NCBI RefSeq assembly: GCF_000812875.1
Contig: NZ_JSYK01000004.1
Coordinates: 1 to 64,000, forward strand
Direction: 5' to 3'
From: Kaistella solincola
GTDB lineage: Bacteria; Bacteroidota; Bacteroidia; Flavobacteriales; Weeksellaceae
DNA length: 64,000 bases
This document shows positions 37,174 through 45,272 of this stretch, piece by piece; positions within the stretch are counted from its first letter, which is position 1, and each line of letters begins with the position of its first letter. The position numbers were made by a program, and so were the translations under genes. The notes below the pieces were generated by a model that saw only the letters and a program-made list of their open reading frames with translations, did no database searches and was not told where the DNA came from.

Positions 37174-37497
37174 ATGAAAGAACATAAACTACCAATTCCA
37201 AAAGAAATATTATTAGCGCTCGCCATTATTGGATTTCTACTTGTAATTATTTGCACTTTTCTTAAAATTACTAACAAAGATTTCTCGGAAAATTATTCAC
37301 AATTAGGGATTGGGATTGCTCTCCTATTTCAAATAGTTCCATGGTTTGTTGTGCTTATCGATTTGATAAGAAACCAAATAAAAAATAAAATCATGTGGTT
37401 TGTTGGAATGTTTGCATTCGGGTCTTTGACTGTGATTTTATATCTAATCAATCGGGAAAAACATTTAAGACTTTACAAAAGATTTGAAACAATCTAA
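37174..37497 (+). CDS. Small membrane protein (three TM segments)
   Basis: 107 residues with helices at about 11-30 (LLALAIIGFLLVIICTFL), 45-65 (LGIGIALLFQIVPWFVVLID) and 74-92. PLDc_N-like layout is possible but not established. Sole gene of the last complete cassette. Confidence 0.68.
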   Translation: MKEHKLPIPKEILLALAIIGFLLVIICTFLKITNKDFSENYSQLGIGIALLFQIVPWFVVLIDLIRNQIKNKIMWFVGMFAFGSLTVILYLINREKHLRLYKRFETI

Positions 37498-37538
37498 TAA
37501 AGTGGAAAAAATTTGTAGAACATAAAATAGAAATCACA

Positions 37539-37718
37539 GCAGATAACAGTGTATTTGCAAAAAACGGGGTTAAAATTTTACTTTGAGAATTTAGTTTTTA
37601 ATATCCGCAAAAATGCTTTTCATATTTCAATTTTTAGTAAATTAGAAATCCGAAAAAGCCTTTGCTCGTGGAGGTTTTTCTTACCACTTTTGGTTTGCAG
37701 TAGTCCGTACTTCGCAAA
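37539..37718 (+). repeat. attC-like recombination site 12 (subtype B), truncated on the right
   Basis: Left box GCAGATAAC (37539-37547) is a perfect complement of the right box of site 11. Resembles site 7 through TTCGCAAA (about 37718), after which the expected GCAAATACTTTTCGTT end is replaced by unrelated sequence. The array therefore ends in a broken site. Confidence 0.75.
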
Positions 37719-38041
37719 AAGGACAACAATCATTACCACGTGCCGCTTACGCTTTCGGCGTTCAGATACTCCACGTACAGAGGGAATTAAAATTATTGCG
37801 AAGAAAAAAGGCGGCCTTTTTTTACAAGCCACAGCAGAATTTCTTGCGGTGGCTTTTTTCTTGACTAAAGTGAAAAAAAAATGCCGTTTAAGCGGCAAAT
37901 TTTTCTGAATATTTGGACAACATTAAAGCATAAGTTCTGTGGAAAATATTACCTGCTAAAAGGCTAAATTTTTAAATTTTAGTACTGAATAATTTCTGAA
38001 ATAATTATAGTATATTCAACTTCTAATAACTGCAGATTTTT
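37719..38041. other. Intergenic stretch with two hairpins
   Basis: Downstream of the broken site 12. Contains a terminator-like hairpin AAGCCAC ... GTGGCTT (37826-37855) followed by T6, and a second TGCCG-TTTAAG-CGGCA (37882-37897) followed by T5. The stretch CGTGCCGCTTACGCTTTCGG just before may be a gene remnant, but I recognise nothing. Confidence 0.5.
37826..37859 (+). terminator. Terminator-like hairpin
   Basis: AAGCCAC-a-GC pairs with GC-g-GTGGCTT around a 10-nt loop, then a T-run. It would end transcription coming out of the cassette array. Confidence 0.6.
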
Positions 38042-38593
38042 ATGATTAAACTTTACTTTTTTATTTTTTCTCTCTTCCTTTTTTCCTGTAAGGCGCAACA
38101 GAGCAATTCTGTAAAAATAAATTCTGAAATTAACAAAGAATATCTGGCTAGTAGAAAATCGTTCGTCGGAAAACTGTCTCCGGAAGAATATAAGGAAATT
38201 CGAAAGCTTATTACCGATGAACTACAAACGCAAGTTCCAGCTGGTAAATCAATTTTAATTAATTTTGATCAATATGGTGTAAACTGTTTTGGAAGTAAGC
38301 ATAACGAAAAAACCGCTATGGCCGTTATCGATAGAAGAGTTAGCATCTCTGCCAGAATTTCAAAAGAAAATAACGCACAGGATTTTTTTGTTTATACCAC
38401 TAATGTTTTGAATAAGCACCGGTATGAGAATAGAAAAAATTTCCTGCTGGATTCCGGTTTTTTTGCGAAATATATTTTTTCGCTGAATGAAAACTGCAAC
38501 GCGTTTTTTATCTTAAAACCAAACGGTGAGTTTATAAAATACTATGGAACAGATTACTATTCACAAGTTGAAAAATTCCTGAAGAAAAAATAA
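38042..38593 (+). CDS. Lipoprotein, hypothetical (paralogue of 42819-43439)
   Basis: 183 residues. Lipoprotein signal LYFFIFSLFLFSC. The mature part resembles the 206-residue protein at 42819: GKSILINFDQYGVNCFGS against KPLVIIFHPGKDRCNSTGSS, and the C-terminal ILKPNGEFIKYYGTDYYSQV against ISKNGDFISYFGEYSYSQV. Two shared Cys are suggestive of a thioredoxin-like fold, but no CxxC is present. Function unknown. Confidence 0.75.
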   Translation: MIKLYFFIFSLFLFSCKAQQSNSVKINSEINKEYLASRKSFVGKLSPEEYKEIRKLITDELQTQVPAGKSILINFDQYGVNCFGSKHNEKTAMAVIDRRVSISARISKENNAQDFFVYTTNVLNKHRYENRKNFLLDSGFFAKYIFSLNENCNAFFILKPNGEFIKYYGTDYYSQVEKFLKKK

Positions 38594-38668
38594 AAAAACC
38601 TCCAATTAACACGTAATTTTTTTTGCAGAAATCAGAAATTATTTATTAAAAATTTAAAAAAAATAACC

Positions 38669-39007
38669 ATGAAAAAAAACGCATCTATAGTTATTTCTTT
38701 GCTTGCAACGCTGATACTTATTGCAATAGTCGCAAATTGGTTCTTACATTTTAGCGCTCAGGTCAATAACCTTATAAAGGTTTCAATGTTTATAGTTATC
38801 GGCATTGCTTTTATGATTTTCAGTTACGCTTTGTCCAATAAATTAAATAAATCGATCGTTTTTCTTTGCGGTGTTTATTTAATTGTGATGAATTTTCTCC
38901 CCGATAATGAAGTTATTTCGATAATTGGTATAATCTGTTTGGTGGTACCGATGCTAATTGGCAGATTTTCGCGTGAAATGCGGGAAATTGATTCAGAGGA
39001 AGAATAA
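38669..39007 (+). CDS. Small membrane protein (four short TM segments)
   Basis: 112 residues, mostly hydrophobic: helices at about residues 7-28, 36-54, 62-77 and 83-98, with an acidic C-terminal end (REIDSEEE). No family recognised. Core-like in base composition compared with the cassettes. Confidence 0.7.
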   Translation: MKKNASIVISLLATLILIAIVANWFLHFSAQVNNLIKVSMFIVIGIAFMIFSYALSNKLNKSIVFLCGVYLIVMNFLPDNEVISIIGIICLVVPMLIGRFSREMREIDSEEE

Positions 39008-39071
39008 ATTTTATAAGCTCAAAAGCACTTTCACCTGAAATTGACTGTTTTGTCTATTTGTACTTGAAATA

Positions 39072-39179
39072 ATGAGCATCATGCAAACTAAAACCCGATT
39101 TCAACGCGTATTAAACGGTGAAAATATTCCCTTTAGCGATCCGGAATATTCAAAAATTTTAAAACATTTAATTTCATAA
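39072..39179 (+). CDS. Short ORF, possible N-terminal remnant of a sugar O-acetyltransferase
   Basis: 35 residues (TRFQRVLNGENIPFSDPEYS ...). The pattern RxLxGExIxxxDPEYxKI resembles the beginning of maltose/nodulation-type acetyltransferases, but nothing follows, so it is either a small protein or the relic of a deleted gene. Sits 13 bp before the next ORF. Confidence 0.3.
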   Translation: MSIMQTKTRFQRVLNGENIPFSDPEYSKILKHLIS

Positions 39180-39192
39180 TCCTAAAGCCGAA

Positions 39193-39672
39193 ATGCCAAC
39201 TTTTGTACACCTTGCCGACGAACGCGACGCTGAGAAAATCCGGAAAAACGGCATAAAATCTCGCAAAAACTTCGGCGTTTACTGCATGCCGGTCATCCAG
39301 AATTTTTACCTTTCGCACCAGTGGCTGCGCGAGCTGAAAAGAGACGGTACCAAATCGATTGTCGGAGTGTATTTCAAAATGCCTTCGGCGGAAATGGTTT
39401 TCGCGGGCCGCTACGGGCAGCGTCACCGCCATATTACGGCTGGCGAGGCGATCAAAGAAATTATGGCTTTGGACGATGCGTTAGGTTATGAATTAATCGT
39501 GGACCGGAAAATCGAAGCAAAGGAAATTGTCGGTATTAAGCATTTGCCGCAAACCTTGGGTTGGCGATACATGCCGGACAGTCACAACAAAAAGCCGTGC
39601 TCCTGCGAATATTGTCTGAAAGGCACCATCAAAGGGCGCCGCACTTTCAACCGTCTGGATTCCGAAGAGTAA
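39193..39672 (+). CDS. Hypothetical protein, possibly ADP-ribosyltransferase-fold
   Basis: 159 residues. The opening TFVHLADERDAEKIRKNGIK has the 'H-L-T/A ... I-L-x-x-G' look of ART-fold proteins, but no catalytic set can be named. The C-terminal CSCEYCLKG could bind metal. Followed by a GNAT gene 28 bp downstream. Function unknown. Confidence 0.65.
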   Translation: MPTFVHLADERDAEKIRKNGIKSRKNFGVYCMPVIQNFYLSHQWLRELKRDGTKSIVGVYFKMPSAEMVFAGRYGQRHRHITAGEAIKEIMALDDALGYELIVDRKIEAKEIVGIKHLPQTLGWRYMPDSHNKKPCSCEYCLKGTIKGRRTFNRLDSEE

Positions 39673-39700
39673 AACGTGGAAAAGAAAAAATACAGCTTTT

Positions 39701-40201
39701 ATGCCCAAAAAAATCCGTCCGCCTTTCCCGGAATTTCCGGTTTTAATGAATGACAGAATTACGCTGCGACAAATTTCAGCTGCTGATCTTCAGTCATTAA
39801 TTGAAATTTCTTTCTACGACGGAATTCCCGCGAAAACTTTCGAAGAAGCGCTTGCAATGAATAACAGAATAAATGAAGATTACGCGCGCGGAAATTCGCT
39901 TCATTGGGGACTTGTGGAAAATTCCTCCGGTGAAATTGCCGGAACCTGCGGCTTTTACCGCGGTTTTGAAAACGATGCCGGCGAGCTTGGTTGTGTTTTG
40001 CTTCCGCAATTCTACGGAAAAGGTTTAATGACTGCCGCGCTTCAGCTAGCCTGTGAATTTGGGAAAAATGTCCTCAAATTGCAGCATATTTTTGCCGTCA
40101 CCACTTCTGAAAATCAAAAAGCAATTTCCCTGCTCGATAAACTTAATTTTGTAAAAACTGAAAATTTGCCCGAAAAGCAGGTAAAATTTGAACTTTTTTA
40201 A
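39701..40201 (+). CDS. GNAT acetyltransferase (RimJ/RimL type)
   Basis: 166 residues. ITLRQISAADLQSL begins the domain. The acetyl-CoA-binding region is GCVLLPQFYGKGLMTAALQL (residues about 92-112), followed by the neighbour-competition block TTSENQKAISLLDKLNFVKT. It acetylates an N-terminus or small molecule; substrate unknown. A second in-frame ATG at 39746 is possible. Confidence 0.85.
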   Translation: MPKKIRPPFPEFPVLMNDRITLRQISAADLQSLIEISFYDGIPAKTFEEALAMNNRINEDYARGNSLHWGLVENSSGEIAGTCGFYRGFENDAGELGCVLLPQFYGKGLMTAALQLACEFGKNVLKLQHIFAVTTSENQKAISLLDKLNFVKTENLPEKQVKFELF

Positions 40202-40257
40202 AGTGAAGTGAAGATATTTCTCACCGAAAAACAATTATAAACTTTTAAATCAGATAA

Positions 40258-40620
40258 ATGAAAGTTACACCAGAACATAACGAAAAAATTGCCAGACTTA
40301 CTTTTGCTTCGGTTTACCCGCATTATGTGGCAAAAGTTGAGAAAAAAGGCCGCACACAAGCTGAGCTTCACGAGGTTATCGAATGGCTGACTGGTTTTAA
40401 TGAACAGAAAATCCAGGAACTCATCGACGAAAATGTCACTTTTAAAACCTTTTTTGAAAGTGCGAAACTGAATCCGAAAGCAGAATTAATTACGGGCGTG
40501 ATTTGCGGTTACCGCATTGAAGAGATTGAAAACACGCTGACACGCCAGGTGCGGTATTTAGATAAGCTGATTGACGAACTCGCGAAAGGCAAAAAAATGG
40601 AAAAAATTCTGCGTCAATAA
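40258..40620 (+). CDS. DUF2200 family protein
   Basis: 120 residues, full-length DUF2200 ([58 protein letters not shown]). Widespread in bacteria; role unknown. Followed by a strong terminator at 40738-40768. Confidence 0.88.
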   Translation: MKVTPEHNEKIARLTFASVYPHYVAKVEKKGRTQAELHEVIEWLTGFNEQKIQELIDENVTFKTFFESAKLNPKAELITGVICGYRIEEIENTLTRQVRYLDKLIDELAKGKKMEKILRQ

Positions 40621-40737
40621 AAAACCAAAAAAATACGCGAAAAGGGACTAATTTTTAATGAAGTTGATTAAAAATTTTAATCCGTATTTTTATAGCTTTA
40701 AGCTTTCAAAATAATTTTTTAAATACTTTAGATTCAA

Positions 40738-40768
40738 AAATTTGCCCTTAAAACGGCAAATTTTTTCA
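40738..40768 (+). terminator. Terminator downstream of the DUF2200 gene
   Basis: AAATTTGCC (40738-40746) pairs with GGCAAATTT (40755-40763) around an 8-nt loop, followed by T. Confidence 0.7.
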
Positions 40769-40896
40769 TTTTGCCCTGCAACTTTTTTCCGGAATTTTCT
40801 TGGTTTTACCTATCTTAGCGAGGGAAAAATCGAAATTTAAACTTTTAATTTTCGGAAAGGACGCAACAAATAATCTCAGCAGCAAAACTATAATTG

Positions 40897-41979
40897 ATGA
40901 AAAAAATACGGAAATATTATCAGTGGACCACCTCGATACCATTGCTCGCATGCGTTTTATATCTGTCCGGATATTTAAATGATAATCTGGTTTTTCAGGC
41001 TATTGCCGGTGTTTTATTGATTTTCTGTGTCATGTCCGCGGTGCACCATTCCGAAATCATCGCGCATCGGGTAGGAGAGCCGTACGGAACGATTATTTTG
41101 GCGGTTTCCATCACGATTATAGAGGTGGCGATTATCGTTTCGCTCATGATCAGCGGCGGCGAAGAATATGCGCCCTTCGCGCGAGACACGGTATATGCTG
41201 CAGTTATGCTCATTTTAAACGGAATTGTCGGACTTTCTTTGTTCATCGGTGGCAATAAATTTCACACGCAGACTTTTTCGCCACATTCTGTAAGGATCGC
41301 GCTTGTCGCTTTAATTTCGATCGTTGCTTTCACCATGATTTTGCCCACTTTTACGAAAGGTCAAGCGGGTCCGTTTTACACTGAAGCGCAGCTTGTATTT
41401 GAATTTATCGCCTGTCTGGCGATTTATATCGCTTTTATTTCCGCACAAACCGGCAAACACCGTGAATACTTCCTCACCGAAACCGGCGACTCTCCCGAGG
41501 AAGATCACACTGGCGATGTTTCCAGACAGTCGTTGTGGATCAGTATTGTCTTTCTTTTAATCAGTCTCATCATCGTGGTTTTACTTGCAAAAGTGCTGAC
41601 CATTCCGATTGAAGATCTCATCCTGTATTATGGTTTGCCGAAAAGTTTAGTCGGAATTATCATTGCCGCGATCATTCTTTTACCGGAAGGTATTGCAGCG
41701 GTGAATGCCGCGCGGTCTGATAAGCTCCAGACCAGCTTAAATTTAGCTTTAGGTTCTGCCATAGCAAGTATTGGTCTAACCATTCCGGCAGTTTCCCTCG
41801 CCAGTTATATTTACGGCTTTCCGCTAGTGTTGGGGCTGGATATCGTACCTATTATTTTGCTGGTAATATCCATATTTACCGTGCTTATTTCGCTTATTGG
41901 CGGCCGCAGCAACTCGGTATACGGCGTAGTATTGTTGGTGAATCTTTTAGCTTATATTTTCCTGACCATCAATCCGTAA
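40897..41979 (+). CDS. chaA: Calcium/sodium:proton antiporter ChaA-like
   Basis: 360 residues from ATG 40897 (a TTG 3 bp upstream is also open). About eleven TM helices in two halves of a CaCA fold. The alpha-repeat motifs are GEPYGTIILAVSITIIEVAI (N half) and IIAAIILLPEGIAAVNAARS (C half), each with the ion-coordinating Glu. Exports calcium, sodium or potassium in exchange for protons at alkaline pH. Single gene. Confidence 0.9.
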   Translation: MKKIRKYYQWTTSIPLLACVLYLSGYLNDNLVFQAIAGVLLIFCVMSAVHHSEIIAHRVGEPYGTIILAVSITIIEVAIIVSLMISGGEEYAPFARDTVYAAVMLILNGIVGLSLFIGGNKFHTQTFSPHSVRIALVALISIVAFTMILPTFTKGQAGPFYTEAQLVFEFIACLAIYIAFISAQTGKHREYFLTETGDSPEEDHTGDVSRQSLWISIVFLLISLIIVVLLAKVLTIPIEDLILYYGLPKSLVGIIIAAIILLPEGIAAVNAARSDKLQTSLNLALGSAIASIGLTIPAVSLASYIYGFPLVLGLDIVPIILLVISIFTVLISLIGGRSNSVYGVVLLVNLLAYIFLTINP

Positions 41980-42111
41980 AAAAAGGCGGTTCAAGCACGG
42001 ATTTTTTTATTATTTAAGATTTTTTTTTCTGACCGAAATTTCTAACCGTTTGTAAACGCTTAATTATTAAATTTTTAAAGAAATAATTTTGCTGTTCGAA
42101 TTTTTATATTT

Positions 42112-42130
42112 TACTTTGTAGTACAAAGTA
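42112..42130. promoter_or_regulatory. Palindromic operator-like site over a promoter
   Basis: TACTTTGTA-G-TACAAAGTA is a perfect 9-bp inverted repeat around one base, 32 bp before the ATG at 42163. Its left arm includes TTACTTTG, close to the -7 consensus, so a repressor bound here would block transcription of the two small membrane genes that follow. No candidate regulator gene is adjacent. Confidence 0.6.
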
Positions 42131-42162
42131 CTTTTAAAATTAATTTAAAAATAAATCAAATT

Positions 42163-42357
42163 ATGAAAACGCTCACCAAAGAAAGATTAAATATCTATCG
42201 CATCATTTCGCTGATCATTACACTGGTCGGAATTGCATTACTGATATTTATGATCACCGTAGAAAGTGAGCCTGGACTTTTGCCGCTGCTGCTCTTTTTT
42301 TCCGGAATTTCAGCTACGCTTTACTTCCATTTAAAACTGAAAAATCTTGCCAAATAG
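42163..42357 (+). CDS. Small membrane protein (two TM segments)
   Basis: 64 residues. Helices at about 13-32 (ISLIITLVGIALLIFMITV) and 37-52. First of two genes downstream of the palindromic operator. Unknown function. Confidence 0.68.
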   Translation: MKTLTKERLNIYRIISLIITLVGIALLIFMITVESEPGLLPLLLFFSGISATLYFHLKLKNLAK

Positions 42358-42412
42358 CGGCGGATTTTTCTAAACTACATTTAAAAGAAAACACCTAAAT
42401 ACCTCAGAAAAA

Positions 42413-42745
42413 ATGAAAACACTAGAAACATTCGAAAAGAATTCCAACAAAAGATTGGTTGGTTTATTGGTCGGCGTCGCTGCGATTTTATCGCTTTTTG
42501 CCATTTTGCAAGTCACCATCGGAACGGGAATCGACGGGCAGGGCTTTAACTGGAAACTTGACGATTTCGTTGTTATCGGCGGCTTGCTGCTTGGCACCGC
42601 TTTGCTTATCGAATTTGTCCTTCGAAAAGTAAAAACCCGCAATATGCGGATTTTAATCTGTACCTTAGTTCTGTTGGCTTTTGTCTTGATCTGGATTGAT
42701 CTTGCCGTCGGAATTTTCAATATTCCCGGCTTTTCCGGCAGCTAA
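42413..42745 (+). CDS. Small membrane protein (three TM segments)
   Basis: 110 residues. Helices at about residues 14-32, 53-70 (VVIGGLLLGTALLIEFVL) and 78-98. The IGTGIDGQGFNWKLDDF loop is conserved-looking; it matches a family of unknown small Bacteroidetes membrane proteins as I recall it. Likely co-transcribed with the 64-residue gene; ends in the terminator at 42770-42803. Confidence 0.72.
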   Translation: MKTLETFEKNSNKRLVGLLVGVAAILSLFAILQVTIGTGIDGQGFNWKLDDFVVIGGLLLGTALLIEFVLRKVKTRNMRILICTLVLLAFVLIWIDLAVGIFNIPGFSGS

Positions 42746-42769
42746 GTTGAGCTGAAAAAATTAAAGATC

Positions 42770-42803
42770 ATCGCCCGAAAATTTCAAAATCGGGCGATTT
42801 TTA
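42770..42803 (+). terminator. Terminator of the two-gene membrane-protein unit
   Basis: ATCGCCCGA (42770-42778) pairs with TCGGGCGAT (42790-42798), followed by TTTTT. Confidence 0.85.
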
Positions 42804-42818
42804 TTTGTAAAATTAAAT

Positions 42819-43439
42819 ATGAAAAAAAAGTTATCCATCTTTCTTTGTGGTGTGTTAATGGTCGGCTTTTCTTCTGCACAAAAAAAGCAGATGAAATATT
42901 TTGATGAGGATTATGTTCAGATTCCCAAAAAGGAATTTAAAAAACGCCGCGCGACTTTTAATTATTTGGATTTGCCGGGAAATTCGCCAGACGAAAGAAA
43001 ACTGGTTTACCGGGAAAATGCTGGACAGATTAACAGCAGGCCGGCGCTGCAAGCATTGCTGGAAAAGGAATTAAACCTCCAACTAGATGCTGAGAAACCT
43101 TTGGTTATCATTTTTCATCCCGGAAAAGATAGATGCAATTCAACCGGCTCTTCAACGCCGGAAGATATTCGATTTCGATACTTACAACTGGAAAAAGCGG
43201 TAATGGAAACCGCTCAGACCAAACCGATTTACATCTATAAAAATAAATCAGAACTTAAAACAAGTAGTGTAAATACATGGTATCAAGATCCGAAAGCAAC
43301 GATTGAAAAGCTTTTCTTCAAAGAGCATTATCCTTGTGGTAGTTTTGTGGTTATTTCAAAAAACGGCGATTTCATCTCCTATTTTGGTGAATATTCTTAC
43401 AGTCAGGTTCCTGAAGCGCTGCAGAATTTAGCGAAATAG
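42819..43439 (+). CDS. Secreted hypothetical protein (paralogue of 38042-38593)
   Basis: 206 residues with a signal peptide (GVLMVGFSSAQ). C-terminal half: KPLVIIFHPGKDRCNSTGSS, then PCGSFVVISKNGDFISYFGE-YSYSQVPEAL, parallel to the lipoprotein at 38042. The layout of strands around two Cys could be a degenerate thioredoxin-like fold. Function unknown. Confidence 0.75.
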   Translation: MKKKLSIFLCGVLMVGFSSAQKKQMKYFDEDYVQIPKKEFKKRRATFNYLDLPGNSPDERKLVYRENAGQINSRPALQALLEKELNLQLDAEKPLVIIFHPGKDRCNSTGSSTPEDIRFRYLQLEKAVMETAQTKPIYIYKNKSELKTSSVNTWYQDPKATIEKLFFKEHYPCGSFVVISKNGDFISYFGEYSYSQVPEALQNLAK

Positions 43440-43466
43440 TTCATTTAAAAATTCACAAAGAAACCG

Positions 43467-43715
43467 ATGCCTCAAAAAATCCTTTCAGAATTCACCGATG
43501 CAGAACTTTTGCTCGAAAGTAAAAGAATGAAATCTATGCAGTTTATCAATGCGGTTTTATTTGGAGTGATGATAGGCGTTGCGACATACAGCACGGTGAA
43601 AAACGGTTTGGGCATTCTGACATTTTTCCCGCTGCTTTTCATCCAAATGCTGGTAAAAAACCGTTCACGCAAAAAAGGCGTGGATGCTTTTGTCAAAGAA
43701 AGAAATTTGCAGTAA
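43467..43715 (+). CDS. Small membrane protein
   Basis: 82 residues. FTDAELLLESKRMKSMQF is followed by two helices (INAVLFGVMIGVATYSTV and GILTFFPLLFIQMLV) and a basic C-terminus. Unknown function; 27 bp after the secreted protein. Confidence 0.72.
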   Translation: MPQKILSEFTDAELLLESKRMKSMQFINAVLFGVMIGVATYSTVKNGLGILTFFPLLFIQMLVKNRSRKKGVDAFVKERNLQ

Positions 43716-43772
43716 AAAGCCGGATTAATTTAGTAGAAACTTTTCTGACATTCGAGAAAAATATCGTGCTTT

Positions 43773-45068
43773 TTAGCTGTTTTCTGCCAAATAATTGGAG
43801 AGTACTTTGTCTACCAGTTCTTCTTTCGTCAAATGGTGAAAAATGGTTTTCACTTGCTGTCTTACGTCCTCCGGAATCTCGCGGTTGGGTTTTGTTTTAA
43901 AAACTTTTTTCGCCCAAACCAGCGTGTTGTTCCATTCAATATCTTCTGCATTTGCTTTTTTAGCAGGATGAAATTTAATTCCTAATTCTCTTTCAAAATC
44001 CGCAATTTCTTTCACTTCTTCTTCCTGAATGATCGTCATGGAAAGTCCGTTTGCGCCGGCTCTTCCCGTTCTTCCACTTCGGTGTACATACGCTTCAGTC
44101 GTGTCTGGCAAATGATAATTTACAACGTACGCGAGTTCTTTTACATCAATTCCTCTCGCAACCAAATCGGTCGCGACCAGAATATCGATATAACCTTCAC
44201 GAAATTGCTCCATAATTCGGTCGCGGATCCCTTGCGTTAAACTGCCGTGCAAGGCGCCGGAAGAAATTTTACGGATCGCCAGATTTTTCGCGAGTTTATT
44301 TACAGCGGCTTTTGTTTTACAGAAAATTATACCGCGCCCTCCTTCCCGCGAATTTAAAAAGTGGAGTAGCACATCTAATTTTTCAATAGGTTCTACTATA
44401 ATATATTGGTGATCAATTCCCTCATGTCCGATATTCGCTCGATCAGCACTCAAGGAAACTGCATTTTTAGACATGTAATTGTGGACAATGTCTTTCAGTT
44501 CACCGGGCATTGTGGCGCTGAATAGATACGTTCGGCGATTTTTCGGAACCGCTTTCAAAATCTCCATCGAATTTTCCTTTAAAGCCTGAAACATTTCATC
44601 AGCTTCATCTAAAACTAAGTTTTTCAAGGATTTAATATCGAAAGCACCTTTTTCCAAAAGATCTAAAAAACGGCCTGGCGTCGCGACTATAATATGGGTG
44701 GGAGATTTCAGTTCTTCCAGTTGAGATTTTAAGGAATTTCCGCCGGTTATCAAAACCGTGGAAACTTCAGGCAAATATTTCGAGAAATCGGTTATATTTT
44801 TATAGATCTGTTGGCTCAGTTCTCTTGTCGGTGCTAAAATTAGGGTTTGAATCTCTTTGTTTTCCACATCCACCAACTGCAAAAGTGGCAAGGCAAAAGC
44901 AGCAGTTTTCCCTGTTCCGGTTTTTGCGAGTGCCACCACATCTTCTGCTTGCTCCAAAATTATCGGAATTACCTCTTCTTGAATGGGAGTGGCCACTGTA
45001 ATTTCTAAATCGCGTAAAGCATTTTGAAGCGGATGAATAATTCCTAAGTCGGAGATGAGTCTGGACAT
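43773..45068 (-). CDS. DEAD-box RNA helicase (RhlE/CsdA-like)
   Basis: 431 residues. Motifs in order: Q motif (ATPIQEEVIP), I (AKTGTGKT), Ia (PTRELSQQ), Ib (TPGR), II (DEAD), III (SAT), V (RGIDV) and VI (HRSGRTGRAG). The C-terminal extension is short. Unwinds RNA in ribosome assembly or mRNA decay. A minus-strand -7 element TATCTTTG lies at 45082-45089. Confidence 0.93.
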   Translation of the reverse strand: MSRLISDLGIIHPLQNALRDLEITVATPIQEEVIPIILEQAEDVVALAKTGTGKTAAFALPLLQLVDVENKEIQTLILAPTRELSQQIYKNITDFSKYLPEVSTVLITGGNSLKSQLEELKSPTHIIVATPGRFLDLLEKGAFDIKSLKNLVLDEADEMFQALKENSMEILKAVPKNRRTYLFSATMPGELKDIVHNYMSKNAVSLSADRANIGHEGIDHQYIIVEPIEKLDVLLHFLNSREGGRGIIFCKTKAAVNKLAKNLAIRKISSGALHGSLTQGIRDRIMEQFREGYIDILVATDLVARGIDVKELAYVVNYHLPDTTEAYVHRSGRTGRAGANGLSMTIIQEEEVKEIADFERELGIKFHPAKKANAEDIEWNNTLVWAKKVFKTKPNREIPEDVRQQVKTIFHHLTKEELVDKVLSNYLAENS

Positions 45069-45081
45069 GCGTATCTTTTTG

Positions 45082-45089
45082 CAAAGATA
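45082..45089 (-). promoter_or_regulatory. -7 element of the DEAD-box helicase promoter
   Basis: Minus strand TATCTTTG fits TAnnTTTG, 13 bp before the ATG. It implies a very short 5' UTR. No clear TTG at -33. Confidence 0.45.
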
Positions 45090-45272
45090 ACCACACTATT
45101 CAGGAATTGATGGTTTTAGGCAGATAATTGATTTTTAAAAATATCGGGGTAAAATACCTAATTTTTCTAAAACCAAATTTTTCCCCTTTTTTGCCGGTAT
45201 TTTTTCGGACCGGAAATCCAAAATTTTAAGTTAACATTTTTTCCTCTTCTTTGATTTAATTAAATTTACCAC

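Noticed and set aside
19019-37718. CRISPR array
   Set aside because: The repeats are long imperfect palindromes separated by 0.5-9.5 kb with genes, and arm sequences vary; there are no short identical repeats with spacers and no cas genes.
19019-37718. Plain transcription terminators between genes
   Set aside because: The palindromes are 130-200 bp with bulky unpaired centres, no T-run at the end, and cassette-specific terminal boxes that a terminator would not need.
37549-37908. 119-residue + strand ORF
   Set aside because: It runs through the truncated site 12 and a terminator hairpin; composition is not coding-like.
39493-39708. Minus-strand ORF opposite the 39193 gene
   Set aside because: Shadow of the + strand gene, as are most other opposite-strand ORFs in the window.
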